A program made the translations under genes and the position numbers. Positions 11,040-23,184 of a stretch of DNA of 64,000 nucleotides are shown here, piece after piece. A model generated the notes under the pieces. It was not told where the DNA came from and ran no database searches. It saw only the letters and a program-made list of their open reading frames with translations. The stretch is from Effrenium voratum (taxonomy: Eukaryota > Sar > Dinophyceae > Suessiales > Symbiodiniaceae): NCBI GenBank assembly GCA_963377175.1, contig CAUJNA010000572.1, positions 62,001 through 126,000 of the forward strand, given 5' to 3'. Every line of letters begins with the position of its first letter. The first letter of the stretch is position 1.

Positions 11040-14000
11040 TCGCCTAAGTCCACAGAGGGCAATGGACTTTGAGATACATGACATCAACCATATAACACGT
11101 ACATAGACATGACAAGCAACATGCATAGATCTTTCTGAGAGTTTCAGCAAGCTCATGTTCTGCATGAAAATCACAGCACTTGTCCACATGCAGAAACTGA
11201 CATACCAATTGTCCCACGGCAACATGCACGGCAGCAACAAATCTCGAATAAGACAAAGGAGGGTGCGGATGGCTTGATGTTGCAATTGATGGACAAAAAT
11301 TGTCCAGCCTGGAACCGGAGGGGAATGTCCACTTGACATGGACACTACTCAGGTGTTCAAACAAATGGTGTTTCATGATTTCATGTATTTCATAATGTAC
11401 TAGCAATACTTCTTTCAGCTTACAAGCTTGCGGCGCGTAGATTCGCAGCACAAGTTGTGTTTTCGACTTCAATAATCCACCAACCACGCTGTGTCCATGG
11501 CAGGCCACATGCCAGATATGGCTGATGTTTGTCCGGGCTCTTTCTGCTGTAGAATTGGACGAAATCGCCTGGCACAGGTTCAGCAAGGCGATTCATGCCA
11601 CGCAGCCTATAGATCACAGACAAATCAGGTATGGGTATGAGTTTCAATTGGGCATCCTTTGGACATTGTTTTGGTGGGGGATTTATGTTCACCAACAGTT
11701 GGACGTTCCCCATTAAAATTCATAGCCATTGTACCACAGCAAGTATTACCAACTTTCTTTGTGCTCGCGTACAATGCTGGTGTCAATCAGCATGCATAGT
11801 GCTTGTAGAAACTTCAATGCCGATGGTGCACAAGTCTCCTCATGCATGTTTCTGACAATCTGCATACTTTCGACTTTCGTGCAGTCAGTCTTGAGAGTGT
11901 TTCTTTCGTAAATCGAGCCAACCCTCATGTTCAATGATACACTGTGACAAGGCACTTTCCACTACCCTTCACCCTTCGAATGCTCTCACACTTGCGCATC
12001 ACTCAATAGCACCCGATTTCTTTTCTTCAGTAGGTGGCCTATACTCTCCATTTGCACACTGGCAGGATCACACATGCGATGCAATATGTGCGAATATTTA
12101 TCTCTCACACTTCCTGTACAGTCCTTTTTCAGGCTGCATGATGTATCCGGGCGCCGCGAATCAGTAGTTTGTGCCAGGCGTCGAAACTCTACTTTGACTT
12201 CTACGTTGAAGTTGTTATGGCAAGCTTGCCAGGGCAGACAAAGGACATTCCTTTCACAAAGCTTCCGCTCCCACCTTGCAAGCTTGTTGGAGGAGGCGTT
12301 CTGCAAGTATGTGGCTGGCCAAAGCAAGCTGCCTCCGAGAGTTTTGGAGCTCATGCACGAGACTTGGATGCGAATTCAGCACTGCCTGTGTTTAACAGAG
12401 CACACAGGGCAGCATCGATCCCAGAAACATTTGCTACGGGCCTTTTAGAACTGTAGGCGCCCCAAATCCCCATGATGGTCTTTATCTAACCGGTTTCCTA
12501 AATAGCTTCCGCGAAAGGAAAACCCTGCATCGCGAAAGCTCGCGAAAGCGTTTTCCGAAAACTCGGTCCGCGATAGCTCCGCGAAGGGGTTGATGCAAAA
12601 CAAGCCGCCGCGAAAGGAAACCACAAAGCTTGGCGAAATCTCTGCGAAGGAGCACTGTGAGGGTAACCAAATCTCGATTGGTTTTGAGCACGGCCCACAT
12701 AGAACACGGTTCACAAGGTTCTGGATCCGCAGCTCCATATTGGTTTCCGCCGTATCCTGAGGACTGCCTTGGCAGAGACTCGGCTTCAGCTGGCTCACGT
12801 TCGAGGGCGATGAGTTGCAACATGTTTGCGTGCCCTTCTGCCGGACTGCCGAACGACCGCTCGTTGGAAGAGCAGCGAGCGATTTCAGGCCTTGAGCTTC
12901 GAGGAGCTCTACTCTCGGATTGTGCACCGCGGCTTCGAAGTGAATGGAGGGCGAAGTTTTTGGAGTGGACCAGGGGAATCTCCGTGGAGCTTAGGCATTT
13001 CTCCACTTTGGCCGCCTGGATCAGAGCATCGCATAGTGTGTAACGTATGTCTGTGTTTCTGTATGTGTGTATGTGTGCGCTGCGAGCATGTGCTTTACCT
13101 GCTTTTTTGTGAGGAACGCTGCAGGAGTTCCCTGCTGCTTCACTGGATGCCAAGAGATGTGGCTTGCAGCCGCAGCTCGGGCGGCAGAGCATTGAGAGAG
13201 AAAGAGAGAGAGCGCGAGAGAAAGACTCAGACACAGCGACACAATCACATATTCACAGATACGCCAAGCCGCGGACTGCTGGATAAGGTTCTATGGGCGG
13301 ACTGTCGCTGATGCGCGTCAGAAACTCAATCACACAATGTGCTCAGCCATATCCCGTACACACAACATTGGCCTCTTCAATGGTCTATAAATATTTGCGA
13401 CTTCCTGTCCTATTGACCAGTTCCGCAAGGAACCCAACCAAATTGGAGGTCCCTTTGGGTCCGATGGCTTTCCGCAGGCGCCGGGCCAGTGGCTCGTCTG
13501 CAGCGGCATCTGCCACGTCCTGAGCGATTCAAACTTGGCTGAGGGCCTGGTGATGGTGAATTGCCAGGCCGGAGCCAAAGCGGGCGTGTAGTGGGAAAAG
13601 CTCTGCAAAAGGGAACGATGCTAGGCTACACGATTCGGCAAGTTGTCCCAATCTTGGTTCCAGGATGATCCTGCAGCATTCGTGCTTCAATCCCCCAAGT
13701 TGTGCGAGAGTTCCTTGCCTCACTTTTGGATTGCAAGCGGCACAGGCCAGTTCGGTGAAGATCAGGAGGGCGACCGACGATCCAAGCCCTGATGTGCTTT
13801 GGGTTGAGATGTGCCAGTGCCTCGTTTCAAAGCTGTCCATTTTGTGCCGAGACTGCAGTCTTTCAAGGCTCCGACGTGGATTTGGTGGTTTCTTCTGGCT
13901 TTCACTTGCTGGTAGGGCTCCAGGCCATGTCGCAGTTTGCAACGACAACCAAGCAAGCCCGTGATCAGTTTGTTGTTTGCGCAGCAGTTCTTCCGTGGAA

Positions 14001-17000
14001 GGGAACATACATGCATGAACGGATGCGTTGGATCTTGGCATACGTTTGACCGACGTGGCGCTGACATTCCGTTCCGTATTTGTTGGCAATCTTGCTAGGT
14101 TTGTTCTAGAGCCAGTTGCATGTGCAAGTGAGTGTTGCTCGTGCTTGTCAAACGGGTACTCTGGAAGTTGCCTGGTATTTGCATTGCCAGGGTGTGCACG
14201 TCGACAAGCCTTTGCCTGCTGGCCTTTGTCTGGACGGCAGGCAGCTAGAGGCAGGCCTTTCCGAGGCTTCGGTGACTTAAGTGATACGGAAGATTGCGAT
14301 GGGTGAGGTGCTTGTGACAGATGCTGTGGTATTTTTGGCAATGACGTTGGCAGGTTTTGTCATTGCCCCATTTGATCCAAATGCTGTGCAAGTGCAATGT
14401 GTGGACAATGGATGAGACTAGCGAATCACTCCTGCTGGAGTGGCTGATCTTGTTACTGCACGAGTTATTGGCTTCGAGTTCCAAACAGGAAGCGTTCAGT
14501 CAATTCTCTCAAGTTCCACAGACTGACATCAAAGTATCAGATGTCACGATAGCCAAGTTCAGCTGTGACTTTCAACTTGTTCCACGTGAGCACCTTGAAT
14601 GCTGCAACGAATCTTGCATCTACACTTTTGTCTTGGCAGGACAGCTCCGAGCGAACCTACGTAGTGGCCGTGTGCCCTGGAAGGAAAACACTTCTTTAGC
14701 TCGAGCCCCTAGAAAAAAGCGGATGATTCTGGTTGCTGGGCAAGCAAAATGCCACAGCAAAGCGTGATAGAACGATTGGTCATGCAATGAAGCCCATCCA
14801 ATATCTTGTTCATTGTTGGGCAGGTATTCAGCTTCGGACACCTTCAAGAGAACATCGACTCCGGAAGAGGCCTTGCTCCGTTCAAGGTTAGGTCTTTCGG
14901 TTGAGTTCGTGCAGCTTTCTCGAAGATGCTTGCCAGAACTCTTCATGCCTGGCTGTATCGTAGGTTGTGTTTTGTGGAGCTCAACTTCAGAGCTGGCTTG
15001 CAGAGCGGGAGTTGCAGCCATCAGATCTATGGGATGCTAGCGAGGCAGGCAGCTTCTCGCCGTTGAAGTCGACGCATCATTTGATCAAGTGCTGTGGCAT
15101 TCGTTTTAGTCCTCACTCAGTTCGCGATGGCCTGCGCGTTGATTCATCACATTATGTGAAGTCGCTTCTTTTCTCCAGTAGTGATCGCTGACATCATCAG
15201 TTGCCAAACTGCCATGGATGCAAACGAAGCATCATATAATTTCTGAACTAGCATTGTGACATCAACGGCTGCTTCTTAGCATGAACCCGTAGCTCCTAAG
15301 CCAGTTCCTGCCAGAGATGGGGATCCGGATCATTTCAATGTTGCATTCTGCGGGGCATCCTGACAAAGGCTCCATTGGCGCGCTTGGGTTCTTTGGCTTC
15401 GGGAGCCCGTTGCATGCCCCTCCAGGCCGGCTGCGACCTTTGGACCGCGCGGCTCTTCGCTCCCGGAGCGGCGCTGCCAGGCGAGTGACAGCGCTTACCG
15501 CCTGACACTTGGGGGATGAAAAAGTCCTTTACGTAGGATAAGCCAGTACAAACATGATACTTCCGATTTCCCATTAAGTGGGGAAAGTTACCCATAGTCA
15601 TGTGGGGGCCAGGAATGTTGATCAACCCCCACGTGATCATGTGGATTTGCAACTTGAGACAGTGCACACGCACATGCCACATGGTCAGCGCAGGACTTGT
15701 TTTTTGAATTACTTCTCCCCACCAGCTTGGCCCTGTTGCTGCTACACCCTTGGACAATTCGTCAGCGCGGTTGCTCTTCGTATTGTGGCAGGTTACTGGG
15801 ATGCATCATCGTTCAGCTCCTTAGATGCACTTCTAGTGCCTGCTTGAAGTGCAGGATTGCGCCTCCAAACGAAGAACAGGAACAGCAGACTGGCTTTGAG
15901 TATCCAGGGGGCGGAGAAATTAGACGCATGCACTCAGCGGCTTGACACTCCAGCATTTGGACGGGGAGCATGAGGTGAAGCTGTTGTCGTTTTGGGAAGC
16001 TTTTTCCCGGCATGGCCACAACAAGTGGAGGCGGACTGGACAATCCCTAGCCGAAGCAACAAGCTACCCATGGCCAGGAATTGTCAGCTCGGTCGCAGTG
16101 TGTGTCTAGTGCTTGCCCCTTCGAGAAGGAAGGGCAGGACGGCCGCGGTTGCAAGGCCGGAGCGACTTTCTGGCGAGCCGTCGCTACAGCCTGGAAGACC
16201 TGAACAGGCTTGGCAGACTTGTGAGCCAGTACGAGCGTAGGAACAGTTGATGATTGCATGGCTGCAGGGTTTCTGACAGAGTCATGCGGAGGTTGTCGGA
16301 AGGACCCCTTTCTAGCGTTGCCAGGCTGGATTCAGCCTTGCGTCGAGATTTGCAGCGCTCGCGGCGATCTGCGGATGGCTGAACGGACAAACAAGTAGCA
16401 TGGGTCGATGAGTGACTTGGCAGTTGCAGATGAAGACTCGGACTTCCAGCAAGCTTCAAGCTTCGGAATCATATACTGAGCAGTGCACGCTTATATCACG
16501 GGATTTTGATTGCTATCAGCAGTTGTTGCCAGCACAAGATGCCATTTGAAGCTTGACACGACAGTACGTGTTTGCTTTGCGAGAGCCACTGTCCTCATGG
16601 AGCAAGAGGTGGAGAAAGAAGGACAGGAACTGTTCGGGTGTGCTATAGCGCTGTGCTCCGAGCATGCATATGGTGTTCATGGTTGTTCATTGTGGTGGAG
16701 CCATCATTTGCTCGGCCTGATTTTTATGAGACTACCGGCTGTTGATTTTTTGTCGTTATAGAGTGTGTTGTCGTGGCCCGTACTCAAAGGCACCGTTGCC
16801 TTGTGCCGCCTTCCAGATTGACCAGTGGGCTACTGTCAGTGTCAGTGGTCTTGATCATCAAGAACTGTAATTTGGGTGATACCCGTGCTGCGTTTCTGAG
16901 CATGTGGCAAGCACGCGCAATTATTGGGCAGCAACAATCTCTGGGAAGGACACGGCCGCCAGTTGCAGCTGCTGAAGGGAGCGGTGGCTCGCGCGTTTCG

Positions 17001-17985
17001 AGTGGGGCTGTGATATGGTTGAGAGCAAAGATACATTCATGCCACATGTTCAAACAATATTAGGACGCATTGCCACCAACTTTAAGCCCGTGACAGTAGC
17101 AACAGCAACATTTTCAGCTGCGACTTGTGGCGCACTCCAGCTTTCTCCGCCCAAGGTGAGCCTGATCTTCACACCACTTTTCTTCGGAATTTGTTTGCGC
17201 AACAGTATGCCGGGTGCAGTGCAGTTCAGCGGTTCTTCAGATGAGTCAAGCTGTAGATTTGAACCATGTCAGAAATAATCAAGGCTTAGAACAAACAGTT
17301 CCAGGATCGCACAATCCAGTTTATCTTGGTTCAAATCGAAGCTAACCACTTCCCCTGCTCAGGCGGGCATTTATTTCTTCTTCATTTGGTATGGACGGCA
17401 TCTTGACTGATGAGATGCCATGCATGTTCTTAGCTCCCAGATTGCCTGCGTCGAGCTCAGCGGTGACCAAGGTTGCAGGAACAAATCTTTAAGTACAAAT
17501 CTGCGTCAGGGAAGAAGCTGCTTGGCCAGCGGAGCGGAGCAATAGCAAGGCATGTTTTTTTTTTTTTTGGAGGCGCACACAACAAGAATTTATCTTTTCA
17601 CACTCATGTTTTCAGTGTGACATTCAAGCACGTTTTTTTGGTCAAATTAGCACGACAAGTTGGAAGAGCGACGTGAGTTGAGAGTTCTTGCCAATGACAT
17701 GATCAGGTCCTATCAGTGCGCCATAGTCAATTCATGCCATCTCCAACTGCATCAGGTTTTCCTCTATTTGGTTTCTCCAACTCTTGGACGCCTTGGCGAG
17801 CGTGGCTGTTGGCCCCTTGCCAAAATTTGCACACATTGGCAGGCGATGTGTGCATTGAAGCCGATGGCCACGCTTGAACCATGTCAGGCATACCACTGCA
17901 CCCGCAACTGTGGCTCCATTTGGCTCGCAGTCCACCCAAGTGGTGCAAACTTTGAACGAAGCGGATCAGCCATCAAGTCTGATCC
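11040..17985. other. Large intergenic region without a supportable gene
   Basis: Many short open frames overlap on both strands, and none shows known domains. The minus strand at 11044-11955 has the best composition (for example GDFVQFYSRKSPDKHQP and PCSLKFLQALCM-like pieces in different frames) and may be a decayed gene. On the + strand, 12230-12370 (LEEAFCKYVAGQSKLPPRVL) and 14970-15060 (LQSWLAERELQPSDLWDA) look mildly coding. A run of GCGAAAG-type motifs lies at 12507-12650. Repeat family D copy 1 lies at 15563-15645. Confidence 0.4.
15563..15645. repeat. Repeat family D copy 1
   Basis: The sequence TTCCCATTAAGTGGGGAAAG ... GATCAACCCCCACGTG is closely similar to the reverse complement of 47873-47950. 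Two copies in opposite orientation about 32 kb apart suggest a dispersed element. Confidence 0.6.
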
Positions 17986-20900
17986 ATGAGGGCGCTGCTC
18001 CTCTGGTGTTTGCCGCTCCTGGCCTTCGCGGCGAAGACCCACATCACCGTGAAAACGGTGAAGGAGGAGCTGGACATCCAGAACGTGGAGCACCCCAGCG
18101 ATGGCGTCATCGTGCGCATCATAGACCCTCAGGAGGCAGAGCGCAAAACCAACGAGGCGATCCCGGCCTTCCAGGCTTATTTGGTCATGCATTTCTTGGT
18201 GGCATGAGAGGCTTGACTACATACAAGCCTCTCGTGCCACATTTGTTAGAGACCAGTTTTGTGAGTTGAGAAGGACAAATATCGGCATGAATGCGTCTGC
18301 ACGTATGCATGTACATATGTTCTGGGCTTGATTGAAATTGTTCGCCTGTGCCTTGACTGGTGTGGGTTTCCAGCTGGCACAGCTCAAAGGCAAATTTGGC
18401 GAGGCAAAGCAGACAAAGCGTTTATCTCTATGTCTTTGCTCTCGCTTCGCAGGCTGCTCATGCTGACAGCCTGGATGATTTGGCAAGTCACGGCCACGAT
18501 GCGGAGCATGCTGACGAGCATGCTGACGAGCATGCTGACGAGCATGCTGACGAGCATGCTGCAGAACATTCTGATGGACATGGAGAGCATGCTGAGCATG
18601 CGGACGGTCACGGAGAGCATGCAGATGCACACGGGGAGGCGGCCGATGCACATGGCGATGGACATGGAGATGCACATGGCGATCATGGACATGATGAGCA
18701 CGCAGAGCAGGGACATGGAGATGCACATGGAGAGCACGGGCATGAGGGCCATGCCCATGTACACCATGCCCCTGATGAGAAGACCCTCACAGCCTCGTAC
18801 ATGCTGATTGGTGGCGTGACTTTGGTAATGGCAATGTTCTACCTGGTGCAGCACCCTGACACAGATATCCGGTACTACAGCTGGAACATCCTTACGCTGT
18901 CCGCCTGCATTTTCATTGCAGTCCTGGCATCAGACGTTGTCAACCAATGTGCCAAGCGCTTCATCTTCTCCGGAATTGCTGTTGGCGCTTGGGGAACCGC
19001 TGCTCGGCGATTTTTTCCTGGCGCCCCCGCGCTGGCTTCATTGCACCGCCTTGATTTCTCTGGCTTTGAACCGCATCGCGGTTTTTTAAGGGGACAGAGG
19101 AGTTTTCGAGATGCAGCAATATAAGTAGGCCTTCCCCAAACATGGTCACAACATATGGGGCATGATAGAACAGTCGTCAGCGTTGCATGCATCAACGTAC
19201 ACAAATTCCGATCCACCTTTTGGTGCAGAAACATGAGCGCAAACTGAGAAACAGGAGCAGGAAGTGGTGGTGGTAGTAGTGGTGGTGGTGGTGGCGGTGG
19301 TGGTGCAATGGCATGAGGGTTGTAGCAGGAACACTACTCTTTATCACTGCTCTTCCAAATCACCACTTCGAGCTATTCGAGGCCTGCGATTTGACTCAAG
19401 TAACCCAATTGGCGCATTTTGGGCGTGATTGCTTGGGCCCTATGCACGGGACACCCATTGGCCGAGCGCATACATGCTTCCGGCTTTCTGCAAGGTTGCT
19501 TTGGACCTTTGCCTGGCGGTCATGTGGTTCCTTGCCTCACAGCTGGTGACGGCAGCCTTGAGCGGTGCCTTTGGGGAGGAGGCAAAGGAGAGATACCTAC
19601 ACTTCGTTCACCCGGATGTTACGAGGCGTCAATGAGCCAGTGACACCGTCGCCTAAATTTCCTGGGTATCCAGCCGGGTATGTGCGAGACAAACAAAAGA
19701 ACCTAAAAAGCTGTTACCATCCTTTGTCCACCAAAGAACTGGACCCCTTCCTTCATTGGACACTTTGCCAGTTCAGATGGCCCTCTGCGCTGTTCGTGCC
19801 TAAAAATAGGTACCCCAAAATGGCTTGCCCTGGTAAATGGCTTGCCATGGACCAAAGCCTGCGGTCCAATTCCTGGCGGTTAATTACCCATAGCCAGTTG
19901 AAAGGCTTGGGATTGCTTCTGCTCGCACAGCGGATTTCCCATGATCCGGATCGCAGGAGCCCCAGGATGCCGACACGGAGCAGGAGCGCGTGGAACTGGA
20001 GGAGCTCTGGAACCAGCGCGAGACTGCCATGCGCCTCTGGCTGAAGGATTTGCCAAGGGGAATTTCTTGGTGAGCCAAGTGAGCCCACAATCAAAACCCG
20101 GGTAGATGAAGGTTAGTAAGGGGATATCCGCTATCCGCCTTCTTAATTCTTTACATGGTTCTGGGTAGACCATTTTTGTACCGGGCTTTGATTGTGACTC
20201 AAGTTCTTTCTAGTCAGCAGCTAGAAAGTGTGAAGTGCGAATTCCGACTTGCGATGTGACATTTCTGTTGGCCCCGGGTTTTGGGGCGATCATCAATTCT
20301 TCATCTTGATGTTTTGAGACAAGCGCCACTTGTCTTGCTGTTGATTTTTGTTTCCTCCTTGTTTCTGGCTTTTCCCCCGGTGCTCGGGGTCAAAGCCATG
20401 GATCGCCTCTCCGAGGAAGTGCTGGGGCGGGCTGGTGGCCCACTGCGCGGGCTTCGCCATCGTGGCGACCCTGGCGTCGCTCCAGGACTCCGAGCCCTTC
20501 GCCGCCTCCCCGGGCATGTCGCTGCTGGTGGTGCCAGGCGCACCGAACCGAGCGACCGCCGGCCATCGTTCGAACGTGGGGGAAGTTTGCGAGTCCTCAT
20601 ATTTGAACTAGGGAGGTGGGCCGAAGGGTGGGTGAGACAGGGCGACCAAGCTCTTTCACAGGCCAAAATGGTGGGGGAGCATGAAGCTTTTCTAGGCCCC
20701 AGATTGGTCCGAAGATGCAATTCGACTCACGATCACAGATCATTTCCGGCTGTATTTGAGACCTTTTTTTCACAGCACGCTTCTTTCTTGCTGTGTTGAG
20801 ATGCATTTGTGCAAGGTTCCGTCCAAGTCTAAGTGACAAGCTTTCTCGTCGAAGCTGTGCATCTGCTTTGTCTTCGCCGGGTTCAGGAATGGCCCTCTTC

Positions 20901-21230
20901 TTTTTGGGGCCATTCCAGGTAGTCTTTCGGCATCAGGTGCCTTGGTCTTGGTGACGCTGCTGTACCGCGCCGCCGCCTTCACCCGGAAGAAGATCAGCGA
21001 GATGGACGACGGGGTGGTGAGCCGCGGGGAGGCGCTCTGGGACGAGATCTCGGAGGAGGCGGAGAACGAGTCCCTCTGCCTGGGCCTGTGCCGCGGCAAA
21101 GAACAATCGGTGGAACCCAGATTTGTCTCATCGGAGATCCCTGGGGTTTTGATATATAGCTTGACATATATACCTGGGGTTTTGATATGTAGCTTGATAT
21201 GTATATATATATATATATGTATATATATGT

Positions 21231-21272
<42 letters not shown>

Positions 21273-23065
21273 ATATGGGCACGTCTGAGATCGATATTTT
21301 TGGGTTGGTTTTAAAGGGACACCAAAGGGAAACTACTGGTTTGAGGGGTTCTCCCTTTGTAAAGACACACCCGGTGTGCTCCAATATGGCTTATGTGTAA
21401 GTTTACACCACCCCATGTTATGTGCACAAGGGTTCTAGAGGAGGCGTACACTTGGGCACACTTCCCCACGGGCAGTTTGTTACCTTCGAGCGATGAACAG
21501 ACAGCTTTCTTCAACGGATGATTGACCACGCTTCTCAGGCAACCTCCTGAACTCTCGGAGAGGTCTTGTCACTGCAGAAACTAGGACCAAGATTCCACAT
21601 CGTGAATTTCAGGTGAAGCGTTTGTTTCCCGCGCACCTTCCATGCCAGGTCCTTCGCGGCCATCCGGAGCATCAGCTTCTTTGCGATTGGCGCCATGCCG
21701 GATACCCACTTCCACATCTACTCAGATGTGGCGGGGGCTGATTGGCACCGTGGCTGGATGGTGCTCTGTGCGGTCTCCCTGTGCAGCATGATGTTGGGCG
21801 TTGCCACTCTGAAGCTCAAGGAGAAAGTTCTTGGTACATTGAAAACCAGCACAGAGCGGCATTGTGATTCCGAGCCCTGATATGCGACCCGGAATAAGAA
21901 GACTTGTCTTTGGCCTTGAACCTCAAAAAACCCCACCCGCCCAACCCCAAGCGGAACAGGCAGCCCCTGGAGGAGAAGATGTTCGGCGGCCACGGCGGCC
22001 ACGGTCACGGCCACGACGAGCACGCCATCGAGGCCCAGGAGCTCCACGACGAGGACGACATCCGCCTGCGCGCGCTGCTGATCCTCTCGGAGACCTTCAT
22101 CATGCGCCCCAGCGGAACCAGCGGAACGTCAATTCATGGGTTTGACAAATCTGTGAGATGCTCTGGCTGTTGCGGAGCATACTCAAAGACGCGCAGTTTT
22201 GCCGTTCTAGTTTGCTTGAAGTTTCGGCTTGAAATGCATCGAGGCATTCTCGAGTGGGTCAGGTTTTCAGTGCAAAGCTAGGAGCTTCTCCTGGGGTATG
22301 CTCTCTTGCGCCATTGCGATGCTGAACGCCTTCAAGCCGCAGCTGGAGCACCACCTTATCGGGCACCTGGTGGTGGCGCTGGTCGTCTCTGCCCTCTCTT
22401 GCCTCATGCTGGTGTCCCTGGACAAGGCTCAGGTTTTTTCTGCCCCAACTGCCGGCAGCTAGGGGGGGGTCTGGAGATGTGTGAAGTTCGGCTGTTCTTC
22501 GGGCGCACTGCAAGATCCTTGTGAAAGTGAGTGGCAGACAACAGGCAAGTGCGACACAAAGCCACAAGCAAGCACAGTGAGAGTGCATAAGATTTGAATC
22601 CCTTGAAGGTTGCAGACATGCTGAAGGCTCACGGGGATTCGGAGTCCACCGTGCATATCATCAACCACATCATCCTGGCCCATGGCCTGCTGATCGGCAT
22701 CAGCTGGGAGGCACGACGAAGGGTTGGACCGACCACCTGTCCATCTTTAAACAACCATTGACTTCGTCATTACTTGGATGTGGGACAGGTGGTTGTTTAA
22801 AGATGTGGAACAGATGGTTCTTTTGGCATCTTAGTCTTTAGTACACAGCCTTTTTGTTCAGCATTAGCTTCAAACTCTGCTTGCAGCTGGCTGGACATTT
22901 GAAGCCTAGGTCTGCTTCGCACTGGGCATGCACGCGATCAGCCATGCCATGGATGGTCCCAACGTGGATATCTTCCTGGCGGTGTTCCTGTGCCTGGTGG
23001 TTGTGCCAGCCTACCGCCTTTTCATGCTCCCTGAGCTGAAGGCTCGAGCGGCCAAGTGCCTGTGA
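17986..23065 (+). CDS. His/Asp/Glu/Ala-rich multi-pass membrane protein, 11 exons, family not recognised
   Basis: Exons spliced by frame: 17986-18174, 18453-18935, 19495-19581, 19957-20069, 20416-20537, 20937-21087, 21649-21833, 21899-22103, 22282-22432, 22609-22710, 22910-23065, giving 647 residues. The 18935/19495 junction and the exon 8 end are the least sure. The ATG at 17986 opens a signal peptide (MRALLLWCLPLLAFAA). Residues about 76-169 are a low-complexity domain of HADEH, HGDGHGEH and similar units. At least six hydrophobic segments follow, including SYMLIGGVTLVMAMFYLVQH, VMWFLASQLVTAAL, GFAIVATLASL, GALVLVTLLYRAAA, WMVLCAVSLCSMMLGV and DIFLAVFLCLVVVPAYRLF. A second His-rich loop (GGHGGHGHGHDEHA) lies between them. 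Donors at introns 1, 5 and 10 are GC, with AGGCT repeated at both ends of intron 1. The His clusters suggest metal binding, as in the loops of ZIP and CDF zinc transporters, but neither family's core motifs are visible. Confidence 0.82.
18489..18765 (+). repeat. In-frame tandem repeat coding the His/Asp/Glu/Ala domain
   Basis: A 12-base unit (GACGAGCATGCT, coding DEHA) is repeated about four times at 18510-18560. It grades into degenerate units coding HGEHAEHADGHGEH. The unit keeps frame, so length changes would not disrupt the protein. Confidence 0.85.
19264..19303. repeat. GGT-rich microsatellite in intron 2
   Basis: About 40 bases of imperfect (GTG)n lie in the intron after exon 2 of the His-rich membrane protein gene. 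Confidence 0.8.
19792..19906. mobile_element. Family A element, copy 1 (degraded), intron 3
   Basis: The core AATAGGTACCCCAAAATGGC ... CTGGTAAATGG ... CCTGCGGTCCAATTCCTGGC is in the inverted orientation relative to the copies at 23185 and 53187. It ends about 50 bases before exon 4 of the His-rich protein gene. Confidence 0.5.
20086..20196. mobile_element. Family B element, copy 2, inside intron 4
   Basis: The left end CACAATCAAAACCCGG and right end CCGGGCTTTGATTGTG are near-perfect inverted repeats enclosing about 80 bases with no coding potential. It lies wholly inside intron 4 (20070-20415) of the His-rich membrane protein gene. Confidence 0.75.
21199..21271. repeat. TA microsatellite in intron 6
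   Basis: About 70 bases of (TA)n with a few G interruptions, preceded by two tandem copies of CCTGGGGTTTTGATAT at about 21141 and 21173. Confidence 0.95.
21297..21378. repeat. Repeat family C copy, intron 6
   Basis: GGTTTTAAAGGGACACCAAA ... GGGAAACTACTGG and an ACACACCC end match the complement of the copies at 781 and 44343. Confidence 0.5.
22733..22804. repeat. Hairpin with swapped arms in intron 10
   Basis: ATCTTTAAACAACCA (22743-22757) pairs perfectly with 22790-22804, and CCACCTGTCC (22733-22742) pairs perfectly with 22783-22792. The two pairings overlap at the right, so they are alternative folds or traces of a rearranged repeat. Confidence 0.75.
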
Positions 23066-23184
23066 GTGCCCGACACGAGTGTCCGAAGGGCCCACCGAGA
23101 GCGGCGAGACGCGAGCAAAAAAAGCACATGGCCTGCGCGGTGTGTGACACCTCTTCAAGCTCGTGGCTCTACGCTGACACGCCG

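Noticed and set aside
12482..14341. Long minus-strand frames (250 and 270 codons)
   Set aside because: Composition is Ser/Arg/Pro-rich without hydrophobic pattern, there are competing frames on the other strand and no recognisable domain.
18217..18854. Minus-strand His/Arg-rich and plus-strand Met-rich frames over 18.2-18.85 kb
   Set aside because: They are shadows of the real exon coding the His/Asp/Glu/Ala domain, caused by its 12-base repeat.
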